Source of the DNA: Arcobacter sp.
GTDB taxonomy: Bacteria; Campylobacterota; Campylobacteria; Campylobacterales; Arcobacteraceae
NCBI GenBank assembly: GCA_002869535.1
Contig: PKUK01000008.1
Location: 116,541 to 180,540 of the forward strand
DNA length: 64,000 nt
Direction: 5' to 3'
The position numbers and the translations under genes were made by a program. Shown in pieces: positions 1 to 9,502 of the stretch. The notes under the pieces were generated by a model. It was given only the letters and a program-made list of their open reading frames with translations, ran no database searches and had not been told where the DNA came from. Positions within the stretch are counted from its first letter, which is position 1, and every line of letters starts with the position of its first letter.

Positions 1-779
1 GGAGTTGTTTGGGGCTGTTTATTTGATATAAGTAGACTATCTTTATATCCATTTTCGATTAATTCATTTTCTACAAAATCCCCAGTAGGAGATACATAGT
101 CTAATTTAAAATCTGATTTTTCAACATCTTTATTTGTAGAAAAGGTCATAGCAAAAGCAGAGGTGAAAAACTCATCTCTATCAAAACCAAACATACTATT
201 TAAAGACTCTTTATCAAAATCATATCTTATCTCATAAGACTTAGCAAAAACATAAGAAGAAGCTTCTAAAGCTCCTAAGATATGTCCAGCATCAAGCAGA
301 CAATATCTATATCCTCTATTCTTATACTTCCAAGAAGAGCGATAATAAACAGATGAAACTAAAAAGATAAAACCATTTTGTTTTTTTTCATATTTTAAAT
401 ATGGTTCTAATCCCTCATCTTCGATAGGATATAGTAGTTCAATAGAGTTTGATGAGCTATCATAGTGATAAATTCCATCATCTATATCTTGGTTATTTCT
501 ACTTTGGAAATATATTTCATTGGGATACAAAGCACCAGCACTTGGTATTACTCTTAAATAATACTCCACACCAGGGTAAGTTTTCTTAGCCGTTATTCCA
601 GCACTTTGATAAATAAATCTGTGATTTTCTTTTTCTAAATCTAAAACTATTCTTTTATTTTCATAATAGGGCTTAAATCTAGAAGGGGGATTGTCCCAAT
701 CTATTCTGTTAGGATTACTTCTAACAGAATAGTATGAGTGTTTAGTTTGTTGATGATATTCAAAAAAGTCTTGAAACAA
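1..779 (-). CDS. SagB/ThcOx-type nitroreductase family dehydrogenase, partial (C-terminus outside window)
   Basis: Reading the minus strand from a TTG codon at 779 gives an open frame to the window edge with no stop. The N-terminus reads FFEYHQQTKHSYYSVR, followed by PSAGALYPNEIY and YRYCLLDAGHILGAL, which are hallmarks of FMN-dependent SagB-type dehydrogenases. In peptide clusters these oxidise azolines; many stand-alone copies have no known substrate. The TTG start directly follows the stop of the upstream small gene (TAA at 780-782), and AAAGGG lies 7 bases upstream inside that gene, so translation is probably coupled. About 260 residues are visible; these proteins are often near 500, usually as two nitroreductase domains, so much is missing. 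No YcaO partner is visible. Confidence 0.75.
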   Translation of the reverse strand, partial: MFQDFFEYHQQTKHSYYSVRSNPNRIDWDNPPSRFKPYYENKRIVLDLEKENHRFIYQSAGITAKKTYPGVEYYLRVIPSAGALYPNEIYFQSRNNQDIDDGIYHYDSSSNSIELLYPIEDEGLEPYLKYEKKQNGFIFLVSSVYYRSSWKYKNRGYRYCLLDAGHILGALEASSYVFAKSYEIRYDFDKESLNSMFGFDRDEFFTSAFAMTFSTNKDVEKSDFKLDYVSPTGDFVENELIENGYKDSLLISNKQPQTT

Positions 780-995
780 TTATTTCCCTTTGGTTGTGTT
801 GATTCCCGGTTTTTCAGGAGTACCTACATAATCACTCACTTGATTATTTTCATATCTAAAAAATGAGTAAATTGCCCCAATAACAAGTATACCTACAACT
901 ACAAGTCTTACTGTATTTCTTTTATCTTTTGACTCTTTATTATTAAAATCATCTATTTTATCTAAACTTGGTTCATCATTTATATTGCTTTTCAT
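780..995 (-). CDS. small single-pass membrane protein, unknown function
   Basis: A 71-residue protein with a charged N-terminal tail (about residues 1-28), one hydrophobic helix (VRLVVVGILVIGAIYSFFRY, about 29-48) and a short C-terminal tail. No family is recognised. It lies head to tail with the SagB-type gene with no spacer, which suggests co-transcription and perhaps an accessory or anchoring role; that is inference only. A GGATT-type ribosome site sits upstream of the ATG. Confidence 0.55.
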   Translation of the reverse strand: MKSNINDEPSLDKIDDFNNKESKDKRNTVRLVVVGILVIGAIYSFFRYENNQVSDYVGTPEKPGINTTKGK

Positions 996-1062
996 AATAA
1001 ATCCTTTTTAAGTTTTTTTATATTATACAGTACAGAGATTAACCATTTATTATAATTTTATA

Positions 1063-4000
1063 TTATAATAAAGAAACCATCATCTGATTGACAGTTACTG
1101 CAATCTCTTTTATATCTTTGTTTTCTTTAGTCATAAATGTATCAAGGTGTTCTCTTACTTTATAAAAAGAATCACTTTCATTATTAACAAAGTTTGCAAA
1201 AGCAATATCTGGTGCTTCATTAACTCTTTGGAAGTTTAATACTTTTTTAGTGTAATGAACTACGATAAACTCTATGAACTGTAAAACTTGACCTCTTAAA
1301 ACCATGTCATTTTTAGATGTTATTTCTATTTTATTAAGTGCAAAAATAATATCTAAAATATTAAACTCGTGAATTAGTGAGTAGAATAATATAACCACAT
1401 CTTTAAAAGGATGACTCGTATTCTCTTTTATCACAATAGCAGGAACTGCAAATCTTAAGTAATCAATCACAGAAAAGAATAAATTAAATTCATCATCTTT
1501 ATCTATTAGGTTTTCTATTTCTTGATTATGCACTTTTTTTAACAGTTCAAATAACTCATCTTTATGGTCTAAAATATGAGTTGCATCTAATTGATTCTTT
1601 TTAAGATATTTTACCATCCATCTTGTACTTGCATATAAGATATACTCTAGTTTGTTGATAAGTTTATACTGTTTATCTACATCCATAATATAATCTTGTT
1701 TATATATTTTCTCTCTCATCTCTTTAGCACCAAATAACTGTTTTGCTACTAAATATGATTTGATTTTTAAGATAAATCTTTCATTACCAAGTTTTTCATA
1801 ATCACTTACAAAGGTACACCCTTGAGTATTTACTATAATATCTGCCATCATAGTTGCAATGATCTCTTTTCTTAGAGGATGATTTAATATCTCATGTTCA
1901 TATGCTCCAACAAATGACTTTGGAAAATATCTATATAAATATTGTAAAGCAAATTGCTCATTAATTAACTGTGACTCTAATAAAACTTTCTTTAAAAAGA
2001 TTTTTGAATAAGATAAAAGAGAACATAATACTGGTCTAACAATTGAACCATTCATATCAACTATATCGTTTATATTCTCATTTTTTGGTATATAAAAAGC
2101 TGCTCTATTAAAAGCAGGTATACAATTATCTAAAATATCAACAACCTTTAAAAAGTCATTTAAATAACGTCTTGAAAATCTCTCATCTAAAGAGATTGCT
2201 AAAGCTTGATTATAATTGCTTTCTAAAACTAAATTTACAACTTGGTCAGTCATAGAATCAAGTGTTGCTTGAGTATCTTCTTTACAAATATTCTCTTTAG
2301 CTCCAATCATGTTTAATAAAATCTTTAAATTTACTTCATGATCTGAAGTATCAACGCCAGCTGCGTTATCGATTCCATCGATATTAATTCTTCCACCATT
2401 TAAGGCAAACTCAATTCTTGCTTTTTGTGTAAAACCTAAGTTCCCACCTTCACAAACAATTCTTGCTTTTAAATTACTTGCATCAACTCTTACTGCTTCA
2501 TTTTGTTTGTCACCAATATCTAATGAGTTTTCATCACTTGCTTTTACATATGTTCCAACTCCACCATTAAACAATAAATCTACATGCATACAAAGAAGCA
2601 TAACACAAAGTTCTTCTCCACTTACTACTTTTTTTGTAGTTCCTAGAAGGGTTTTTATTTCAGGACTAAGTTCTATTTCTTTTTCACTTCTTAAAAATAC
2701 CCCTCCACCAGCAGAAATTAATTTTTTATTATAGTTTTTCCAACTTCCATCTTTAGATTCAAACAATCTTTTTCTCTCGGCAAAACTTTTTGCTAAGTCT
2801 GGTGTTGGGTCAATAAAAATCTCTTTATGTGCAATTGCACCCAAAAGTTTAAACTTATCTGACTCTATTAATCCATTTCCAAAAACATCACCACTCATAG
2901 AACCAATACCCATAACAGATATACTGTCTTTATAAATATTTATTCCCTCTTCAATAAAAAATCTTTGAGAAGAGACTAAAGAACCACGTGCTGTAATTCC
3001 TAATTCTTTATGTCCATATCCATTACTTCCACCACTAGCAAATGCATCTCCAAGCCAAAAGCCTCTACTTATTGCAATCTCATTTGCAACATCACTCATA
3101 GCTGCAGTTCCCTTATCAGCAGCAACTACAAAGTAAGCATCATCTCCATCATAACAAACAAGGTTTTTGTCTTTTACAACTTCACCATTAACCATATTAT
3201 CCACTAAGTCAAGGTTTGCATTTATAAACAGTGTATAGATTTCTTTAAAATACTCTTTTGTTACATCCATAGTCTCTTTATTTATTACAAATCCACCCTT
3301 TGCGCCATCAGGTATAATAATAGAGTTTTTCCCCTCTTGTGTAATCATTAGTGACTTTATCTCTTGACGATAATCATCATGTCTATCACTCCATCTTAAT
3401 CCACCTCTTGAAACATTACTCATTCTTAAGTGAATACCATAAAATGATTCGTGATAAATAAAGTTTTCTAAATTTGGCTGTAATCCTTTTAGATTTACTC
3501 CAAACTTCAAGGCATCTATTTTGAATCCAATTGTCTCTTTATTTAAAAAGTAACTTGTTCTTAATAAAGAGTCTAAAAATGACAACGTAATTTTTAAAAT
3601 TCTATCATCAGTTATTTGTGGTATATGTTTGACTTTTTCTTCGATTTTCTCTTTTATATCTTTTAACTTACTATCTCTTTTTGTGATTGTTGGGTCAAAT
3701 TTTGCATAAAAATAATCAACAAAAAGTTTTGTAATATCATTATGAGCAATAAATGTATTTAAAATAGTTGTTGAGTTTATAGTTAGAACTGCTTGGTCAA
3801 TATACTCAACTATACCCCTCACAAGTTTTATTTTTCTTGCATCAAAATCTTGAGAATAAACTAGTGAAAATACTTTTGAGTGTTTTGTATTTTGATTACC
3901 AATAACAGTTGTTATTACTTTTTCTAAATTATTTTTTGCATTAAAAATCTTTTCTAAATCATCATCTTTTGTAAGTTTTAAATTAAACCTTGAAACAAAT

Positions 4001-4257
4001 ATTTGGTCTTTTCCATTTTGTATATTATAAGTAACTTCATCAATAATCAAAAAACCAATATCATGTAATATTGGAGTAACCAATGATAAATAAAGTTGAT
4101 ACGTTGAATATATTTTTATATTGATTGTATCATTTTCATTTAGAATTGTTGTAACTACCTTTTCTTTTTGAACTTGTTTAAACAATTCATCTGAAACCTC
4201 TAAATCTTGGGGTCTTAGTAACTGTGAACATACTGCATTCATATCTGAAGAAGCCAT
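1063..4257 (-). CDS. NAD-specific glutamate dehydrogenase, short (about 1065-residue) form
   Basis: Catalyses oxidative deamination of glutamate to 2-oxoglutarate with NAD+ in the cytoplasm. The core carries SRGGLRWSDR near residue 285 and PDGAKGGFV near 320, the glutamate and nucleotide site signature of the large NAD-GDH family, then CEGGNLGFTQKARIEF near 600. Typical bacterial members are about 1600 residues; this one lacks much of the N-terminal regulatory part, resembling the 115-kDa class. The ATG at 4257 is preferred over 4263 because AAAGG sits at the right distance before it. Upstream on the same strand is ybaK, 61 bases away. The function is clear; the size class is by length only. 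Confidence 0.9.
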   Translation of the reverse strand: MASSDMNAVCSQLLRPQDLEVSDELFKQVQKEKVVTTILNENDTINIKIYSTYQLYLSLVTPILHDIGFLIIDEVTYNIQNGKDQIFVSRFNLKLTKDDDLEKIFNAKNNLEKVITTVIGNQNTKHSKVFSLVYSQDFDARKIKLVRGIVEYIDQAVLTINSTTILNTFIAHNDITKLFVDYFYAKFDPTITKRDSKLKDIKEKIEEKVKHIPQITDDRILKITLSFLDSLLRTSYFLNKETIGFKIDALKFGVNLKGLQPNLENFIYHESFYGIHLRMSNVSRGGLRWSDRHDDYRQEIKSLMITQEGKNSIIIPDGAKGGFVINKETMDVTKEYFKEIYTLFINANLDLVDNMVNGEVVKDKNLVCYDGDDAYFVVAADKGTAAMSDVANEIAISRGFWLGDAFASGGSNGYGHKELGITARGSLVSSQRFFIEEGINIYKDSISVMGIGSMSGDVFGNGLIESDKFKLLGAIAHKEIFIDPTPDLAKSFAERKRLFESKDGSWKNYNKKLISAGGGVFLRSEKEIELSPEIKTLLGTTKKVVSGEELCVMLLCMHVDLLFNGGVGTYVKASDENSLDIGDKQNEAVRVDASNLKARIVCEGGNLGFTQKARIEFALNGGRINIDGIDNAAGVDTSDHEVNLKILLNMIGAKENICKEDTQATLDSMTDQVVNLVLESNYNQALAISLDERFSRRYLNDFLKVVDILDNCIPAFNRAAFYIPKNENINDIVDMNGSIVRPVLCSLLSYSKIFLKKVLLESQLINEQFALQYLYRYFPKSFVGAYEHEILNHPLRKEIIATMMADIIVNTQGCTFVSDYEKLGNERFILKIKSYLVAKQLFGAKEMREKIYKQDYIMDVDKQYKLINKLEYILYASTRWMVKYLKKNQLDATHILDHKDELFELLKKVHNQEIENLIDKDDEFNLFFSVIDYLRFAVPAIVIKENTSHPFKDVVILFYSLIHEFNILDIIFALNKIEITSKNDMVLRGQVLQFIEFIVVHYTKKVLNFQRVNEAPDIAFANFVNNESDSFYKVREHLDTFMTKENKDIKEIAVTVNQMMVSLL

Positions 4258-4318
4258 AAACATCCTTTTTTTTTTCTATATATAATACTACTTCTAAAAG
4301 ATTAAGAAGAAGTTAAAC

Positions 4319-4786
4319 TCAAACACTAATCTCAAATTCTTTTGCATCTAAAATTAATTTTAAATCTTGAGGATTTAACTCTATATCTAAACCTCTTTTT
4401 CCGCCACTTACATATATTGTATCATAGTTAAATGCCAATTTATCAACAATAGTTTTTAATCTTTTTTTCTGTCCCAAAGGTGAGATCCCACCAAGTAAAT
4501 ACCCTGTAGTTTTTTGAGCTTCATCTTTGTTGGCCATGAGTGCTTTTTTTACTTTAAAGGCACTTGCTACCTCTTTTAAACTCAGCTGTTTTGAAACAGG
4601 TATTACACAAACAACCAACTCTTTGGGAGTAAGTTCTACTAACAGTGTTTTAAATACTCTATTTTTATCAAGATTTAATTTAACAGCTGCCTCTTCTCCA
4701 AAGTTTGTACAAGCTGGGTCATGATCATATTTATGGACTTCAAACTTGCACTTCTTTTTTTCTAACAATTTAATTGCTGGTGTCAT
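4319..4786 (-). CDS. ybaK: Cys-tRNA(Pro)/Cys-tRNA(Cys) deacylase YbaK/EbsC
   Basis: A 155-residue YbaK-family trans-editing protein that hydrolyses mischarged Cys-tRNA(Pro). Seen: an N-terminal TPAIKLLEK helix, the conserved [11 protein letters not shown] strand carrying the catalytic Lys, [15 protein letters not shown] with the glycine-rich GGISP loop, and a C-terminal [13 protein letters not shown]. The length matches the family. The start overlaps the last 17 bases of the alkC-like gene upstream, so the two are probably translated from one message. Confidence 0.9.
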   Translation of the reverse strand: MTPAIKLLEKKKCKFEVHKYDHDPACTNFGEEAAVKLNLDKNRVFKTLLVELTPKELVVCVIPVSKQLSLKEVASAFKVKKALMANKDEAQKTTGYLLGGISPLGQKKRLKTIVDKLAFNYDTIYVSGGKRGLDIELNPQDLKLILDAKEFEISV

Positions 4787-5855
4787 TTAAAATAAACTCC
4801 TTTTTTATCATCTGCTTTCCATTTATTATTATGGAAATATAGTGTTTTCCTAAATAATGTTTTCTTGTAGTCATATTTTTAAAACTCTGTTTTTTTATAA
4901 ACTTTTTACTTTTTGATTTTACAGCATTTTGACTTATCATAAAAACTTTTTTATTATGTGTATTATTAGCTTTTAAATAATACAAGCCATACTCAATTCT
5001 TAAGTTTCCCAAAGGCTCATCAGAGACTATCTCAAAAGAGAAGTTTAAATACTCATTAATATTTACAATTTCATCACAAGTGAAATTTAAAATATCCACA
5101 TGATGTGCTTGTGCAAATGAAAACAGTCCCAATATCTCATCATCTGCTTTTTTTAGTAGAGTCCTAGAGGCATGTTTACATACCCAATCAAGCTCTTTAG
5201 AAATACCAAGGTTCTTCTTTACAAACTCTATTACAAAATGTGGATTATCCTTTGAGATATCATTAAGGTTATTAGCTACAGATTTTCTTACATATAGACT
5301 TTTATCATTTTTAAGCTCTTCAATTATTTCCAGTACTTTTAAAGGATTATCTTTAAATTTAGGCAATGATACAGCCCAAGGAAGTCTAGGACGACACCCT
5401 TCACAAGAGAGTCTTCGAATATCTTCATTAGAACTCTTAGACCAAAGTTTCATCCTCTTCATAGTTTTATCTTCATACTTCAATATAAACTGCCGTATAG
5501 CAAACTCAGAACTAGAACCTTGAGTAAATACTTCTAAAGCCTCCATAGAGTTTTCAAAATCATCTAAACCATATACTTCTACAAAGTCTTGAAAAAACAT
5601 AGCTTCAAATGAACCAAAATCCTTAGATGCTGGTTTTAATACTTCAAGTTGTTTTTTATAAGATAAAGGCAAATATTCATTAAGAGTTATTACAATATGT
5701 CTCATGCGTGCTTTTAGTTCAAGGCTTTTCCAAGTAGGATTAAAAATAGAGTTTATAAAACTATCACTATCAAACTCTTGATAGTTTTCTTCTATTTTAA
5801 AAGCAAGTTTTTTTATATATTCTTTTGTATATACATTTTTTAACTGTTCTGCCAT
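4770..5855 (-). CDS. AlkC-type DNA alkylation repair protein (HEAT-like repeats plus C-terminal Ig-like domain)
   Basis: The 361-residue protein has an alpha-helical N-terminal two thirds and a conserved block reading [15 protein letters not shown] followed by [16 protein letters not shown] (about residues 150-205). This is the signature of the AlkC/AlkD HEAT-repeat glycosylase superfamily, which removes N3- and N7-alkylated purines. The last ~100 residues are strand-rich with basic patches, as in AlkC proteins that carry an Ig-like tail. It overlaps ybaK by 17 bases. I recall Bacillus AlkC as about 260 residues, so the extra tail accounts for the length. Substrate range cannot be read from sequence. 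Confidence 0.8.
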   Translation of the reverse strand: MAEQLKNVYTKEYIKKLAFKIEENYQEFDSDSFINSIFNPTWKSLELKARMRHIVITLNEYLPLSYKKQLEVLKPASKDFGSFEAMFFQDFVEVYGLDDFENSMEALEVFTQGSSSEFAIRQFILKYEDKTMKRMKLWSKSSNEDIRRLSCEGCRPRLPWAVSLPKFKDNPLKVLEIIEELKNDKSLYVRKSVANNLNDISKDNPHFVIEFVKKNLGISKELDWVCKHASRTLLKKADDEILGLFSFAQAHHVDILNFTCDEIVNINEYLNFSFEIVSDEPLGNLRIEYGLYYLKANNTHNKKVFMISQNAVKSKSKKFIKKQSFKNMTTRKHYLGKHYISIIINGKQMIKKEFILNDTSN

Positions 5856-6106
5856 TAATCACTTCCAAAGTTTTTATTCTATTTTATAATAAGTTATTAA
5901 AAAAGATGATTTATATTTCAAATTGTTATATTTGAATAAATATTTGGATTATAAAAGAAATATTTGATGAGTTGAAGTTTTAAAAAATTCGACTTTTGTT
6001 GAATGTAGACCTACTTATGATTTAAAAACAATATCAAATTGGACTATTTTAAAATATAGGCTAATATTAATGACATCATATTCAAAGCCTTTTATGTTCT
6101 TTCTTA

Positions 6107-6538
6107 TCACTTTTCGTTTCTAAAACATCTTACATAAAACTTATTATCCATTGATTCTCTATTAAATGCTCCTGATAAAAAGTTCACTACAAATGCTTCT
6201 CCACTAGCGCCATGACTAAATTTTTTGCTTGTCCAATAATTTTCAGACTTAAAATATTTAAACTCTTTTGATAAAGTTGGATTGTAAGCTTTTGTATTTA
6301 CTATTGAAAAAAGTTCCATAAAACTTGGTATCTTCCAATCATTATATCCATCTAATTTTAAAGATTCACAATAAGTTTTCGCTTCATTAAAATCTCTTTT
6401 AATACTATTTACTTCTTTTGTATCTTGCCATAATATATTTGTTCTTGTATCTTTAACTGTAAATTCTGACTGCTTAATAATTTCTGCATTTAAATACATT
6501 ATTAAACCAAAACAAATAAGCGTAAATAGAACTTTCAT
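6107..6538 (-). CDS. DUF1566 (Lcl C-terminal-like) secreted protein
   Basis: A 143-residue protein with an N-terminal signal peptide (about residues 1-18, MKVLFTLICFGLIMYLNAE). The mature part carries the DUF1566 pattern: a TNILWQD strand, AKTYCESLKLDGYNDWKIPS, ELFSIVNT, NYWTSKK and a final VRCFRNEK. Such domains are exported or surface-associated, with a fold related to sulfatase-modifying and C-type lectin-like proteins; their function is not established. It stands alone, 250 bases from alkC (AT-rich, nothing recognised there). Confidence 0.75.
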   Translation of the reverse strand: MKVLFTLICFGLIMYLNAEIIKQSEFTVKDTRTNILWQDTKEVNSIKRDFNEAKTYCESLKLDGYNDWKIPSFMELFSIVNTKAYNPTLSKEFKYFKSENYWTSKKFSHGASGEAFVVNFLSGAFNRESMDNKFYVRCFRNEK

Positions 6539-6664
6539 AATGTTCCCTTATAATAAAAATTTTAATTTATTATAACTTATCAATTTCAAAATAAAATTGA
6601 TTATCCTCAACAAATTTTATTAAAGTAAAAACTTAATAATATCTATTGCAAAGGTTGGGAACAA

Positions 6665-6986
6665 AAATGGGAATAAGGACATTTACATTTTTGATTTGTT
6701 TAGATTCATAACTTCTTCTTGAGTAAATTCATAAATGATAGTTTGAACTTTCTTTCTTCCCAGACTTTGATGAAGCCGGAAGTTAGATGTTTATTTTCGG
6801 TTATGCCCGAAACTATTTGAGCGTTAAGAAGAGTGCTAAATGCACTCTTTAGTGAGTTTTGCAGGGCAGGAAATAAATTTAGAACTGGGAGGGAATCTTT
6901 GACTTCATCAACTCGTCTGGTTGCTTTTTATCTTACTTTTTACAACTAAAAAGTGAGAAAGCGGAAAGCTTTGCTTTTCAAGAGAA
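6665..6986 (+). repeat. dispersed structured repeat, copy A (HEARO/omega-RNA-like or IS200/IS605-derived candidate, no ORF)
   Basis: The sequence matches two elements at 35.1-35.7 kb. Shared landmarks in order are GGACATTTACATTTTTGATT near the 5' end, GATAGTTTGAACTT, TATTTTCGG, a TTTGAG/hairpin/TGAGTTTTGCA core, a CTTACTTTTT...AAAAAGTGAG stem, and a final GGAAAGCTTTGCTTTTC hairpin followed by AAGAGAA. Segments 6790-6798 and 6869-6877 pair (one G-U); the matching segments in the other copies differ but still pair. It fills most of the gap between ybbP and the DUF1566 gene. No coding capacity or nuclease is seen. The class assignment is inferred. Confidence 0.7.
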
Positions 6987-6997
6987 CTATTAAATTC

Positions 6998-9502
6998 CTA
7001 CTCCCCAAAAAGGACATTTTCTTTTTGATTAATTATCCTTGAAGTAAAAAACCCAACAATTCCGAGGGTTAAAACTGGTATAAAGAAAAAATATAGCAAT
7101 AGAACATCAGGTCTAAAATCCCAATAGGACTCAAAAAGAATCTTGCTTATAAAATAAGAGCCAATACTACCTAGGATGATACCTAAAGAACTGGCTAATA
7201 AAGAGATTAGACCAAACTCAAGTAAAAAAGAGTTTCGGATGGTTTTGTTATTGACCCCAATCATTTTTAGTCTTAGTATATTATTTTTTTGTAGGTTCAT
7301 TTGATATTGAATAATAATAAAACTCATCAAAAGCCCAATGATGATGGAATAAAGACTCATTTTATCGGTTATATTGGTTACATTTTTTACTAAGTTGGCA
7401 AATGATTCAAATATATTTTTAACATCAATTACAGTCAATGAAGGAAACTCTTCAGATAAGCTTATGAGCATTTGTTGAGCATCATAATTCCCGGAAGAGA
7501 TAGTAGCCAACATTGTTTTTGGAGCATCGTTTATAGCACCCTCTTGTAAAATAAAGAAAAAGTTTGGTACAAATTCAGTCCATTTTACACTTCTTATATT
7601 GACCACTTTACCCTCTAATTCTAAACCTAAAACATCAAAAACAAGTCGGTCTCCTAAGTTTATCCCTCTTCTACTAGCATATCTTTTTTCAACACTCACC
7701 TCAATGGGTTTAGAAAAATCCTCTGAGTCATAGACACCTAAAAATTCTCTCCCTTCAATTAGCTCTTCACTCTTTTTTAGATTGTTTCGATAAGAGAGAT
7801 TAACAGCTCTATTTTTAAGTTCATTTTTCTCCTCTTTGAGTTTTTTATCACCATAATTTAAAGAGTGTTCACTAAAGTCAATATCATTGACTTTGATGAT
7901 ACGTCCTCGAATCATAGGAGATACATTTTCTAAGCGTGCTCCCATATTATTTACTTGTGTTTCAATATCTTTTATTTGCTCCTCTTTGGCATCTATGACA
8001 AAAAAACGTGGTTTTTCTTCTACACTTAAAGTTAAAGCAGATGAGAGCGATGAACCCACCTGAGGAATCAAACTAAAAAAAGTAGTACATAATAAAATGG
8101 CAGAAAAGAGTGTCAATGATGTTTTCTTTTGCCGAGTGATATTTTTAAATGCCAAAGATAAGGATAGGTTTTCTAAATGTCCAGAAAAATCAACCCATTT
8201 TAACACTTGTGCACCAACTGCAAACAACAAAATGATAATAAGTAACACAGAACCTGCAAAGTACAAACCAACATTTTTAGCAGAAGTAACAAAATCAGAC
8301 AAAAGTAACAACAAACTAAGAAAAGGAATAAAAGCCAAAACTACCTTAGTAAAGTCTCTCTTACTTTGTTGAATTAGTGGTAAAATCAAAGGTAAACCAA
8401 TAGTGATGCTTAGTACAAAAAGTGCCAATGCTGATTTTAAAAAGAAAGTATAATTAAATGAAAAATCAAAATCAAAGTCCACAAGTTTGGCAATCATTGG
8501 GCCAATAAACTGTGCTGTTATGGTTATAAATGAAAAGACAAAAATAGTTGAAATAGCAATGAGTACAAACAGATGTAAAAAGTATATCAAACTCAAATTT
8601 ATTTTACTCAAACCAAGGTCACTTAAAACAGTAATATCCTTTTGATGTTTTCTAAGATATCCAGAATACAGATAAATAAGTCCCACCAAACCTAAAAAGA
8701 AAGATACCAAAGAGACCAAAGATAAGAAGTTGGTCACAAAGTTTAAGACACGAAGCAATCTGTCTTTTCCATCGTTGGGGGAGAGCACCCTCAAGTTTTG
8801 GTCAATAACCTCTTCTAAGTTATTTTCAATCTTTTCAAGTTTTTCATTGCTGAGATTTTCTTTAAAAAGGTAGTTTAACTTATATCTGGCCGTTGATCCA
8901 AACTGTAAAAGCTCTGTTTTTTTTAAACCCTCTTCACTGATGTAGATTTTTGGCATAAAACCACTAAAACTGACACTTTTTAAGCTGTCTGTTTCTATGA
9001 CTTTTTTTATTACAAAATTGGCTTGACCTATTGTTAAAGCTTCACCTTTTTTTAAACTCAGCAAATCCAACACTTCTTGGTAGACCCACACTTCATTTGG
9101 TTTTGGTAGGTCTTGTCCATTGGGATAGCTTGCTTTATCTTTAAATACCAAGCCGCCATAATAAGGGTAACCCTCATTTACTTTTACCACTTCCATGAGT
9201 CTTGCTCTTTTTTGGGAAGCAATCATACTCACTGTTGAAACCCCTTGGCTAAAACCTTTTATTGTAGGAAGTCTCTTTTTTATCTGCTCTTCTTGGGAAG
9301 AACTTATAGGAAACCTTGAAGAAACTACAAGGTCAGCTCCTAGTAGATTTTTTGCTTGAGTCTCTAAGGAGCTATCAATACTTCCTTTAAAAAATTGTAA
9401 ATAGGAGAGTGCCGCAATAGCCAAACTAAAATTTAAGATAAATACAAAGCTAAAGGACTTTGAACGAGCCAGTGCTTTGTAAACAAGTTCAAGCACCAAC
9501 AT
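6998..9502 (-). CDS. ybbP: ABC transporter permease, YbbP/FtsX family
   Basis: An 834-residue inner-membrane protein with an N-terminal helix, a large extracytoplasmic MacB-like domain, paired FtsX-type transmembrane bundles in the middle (about residues 255-430) and four helices at the C-terminus (about 450-475 and 710-825). It overlaps the start of the ATPase gene by one base, giving the usual ybbP-ybbA-tesA order. The E. coli counterpart is an ABC system of uncertain substrate placed beside the periplasmic lipase TesA; a lipid or lipoprotein-related role is plausible but not shown. The length is normal for the family. Confidence 0.85.
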   Translation of the reverse strand: MLVLELVYKALARSKSFSFVFILNFSLAIAALSYLQFFKGSIDSSLETQAKNLLGADLVVSSRFPISSSQEEQIKKRLPTIKGFSQGVSTVSMIASQKRARLMEVVKVNEGYPYYGGLVFKDKASYPNGQDLPKPNEVWVYQEVLDLLSLKKGEALTIGQANFVIKKVIETDSLKSVSFSGFMPKIYISEEGLKKTELLQFGSTARYKLNYLFKENLSNEKLEKIENNLEEVIDQNLRVLSPNDGKDRLLRVLNFVTNFLSLVSLVSFFLGLVGLIYLYSGYLRKHQKDITVLSDLGLSKINLSLIYFLHLFVLIAISTIFVFSFITITAQFIGPMIAKLVDFDFDFSFNYTFFLKSALALFVLSITIGLPLILPLIQQSKRDFTKVVLAFIPFLSLLLLLSDFVTSAKNVGLYFAGSVLLIIILLFAVGAQVLKWVDFSGHLENLSLSLAFKNITRQKKTSLTLFSAILLCTTFFSLIPQVGSSLSSALTLSVEEKPRFFVIDAKEEQIKDIETQVNNMGARLENVSPMIRGRIIKVNDIDFSEHSLNYGDKKLKEEKNELKNRAVNLSYRNNLKKSEELIEGREFLGVYDSEDFSKPIEVSVEKRYASRRGINLGDRLVFDVLGLELEGKVVNIRSVKWTEFVPNFFFILQEGAINDAPKTMLATISSGNYDAQQMLISLSEEFPSLTVIDVKNIFESFANLVKNVTNITDKMSLYSIIIGLLMSFIIIQYQMNLQKNNILRLKMIGVNNKTIRNSFLLEFGLISLLASSLGIILGSIGSYFISKILFESYWDFRPDVLLLYFFFIPVLTLGIVGFFTSRIINQKENVLFGE

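Noticed and set aside
5856-6106. Another copy of the structured repeat in the alkC/DUF1566 spacer
   Set aside because: AT-rich but lacks the TTTGAG/TGAGTTTTGCA core and the terminal hairpin.
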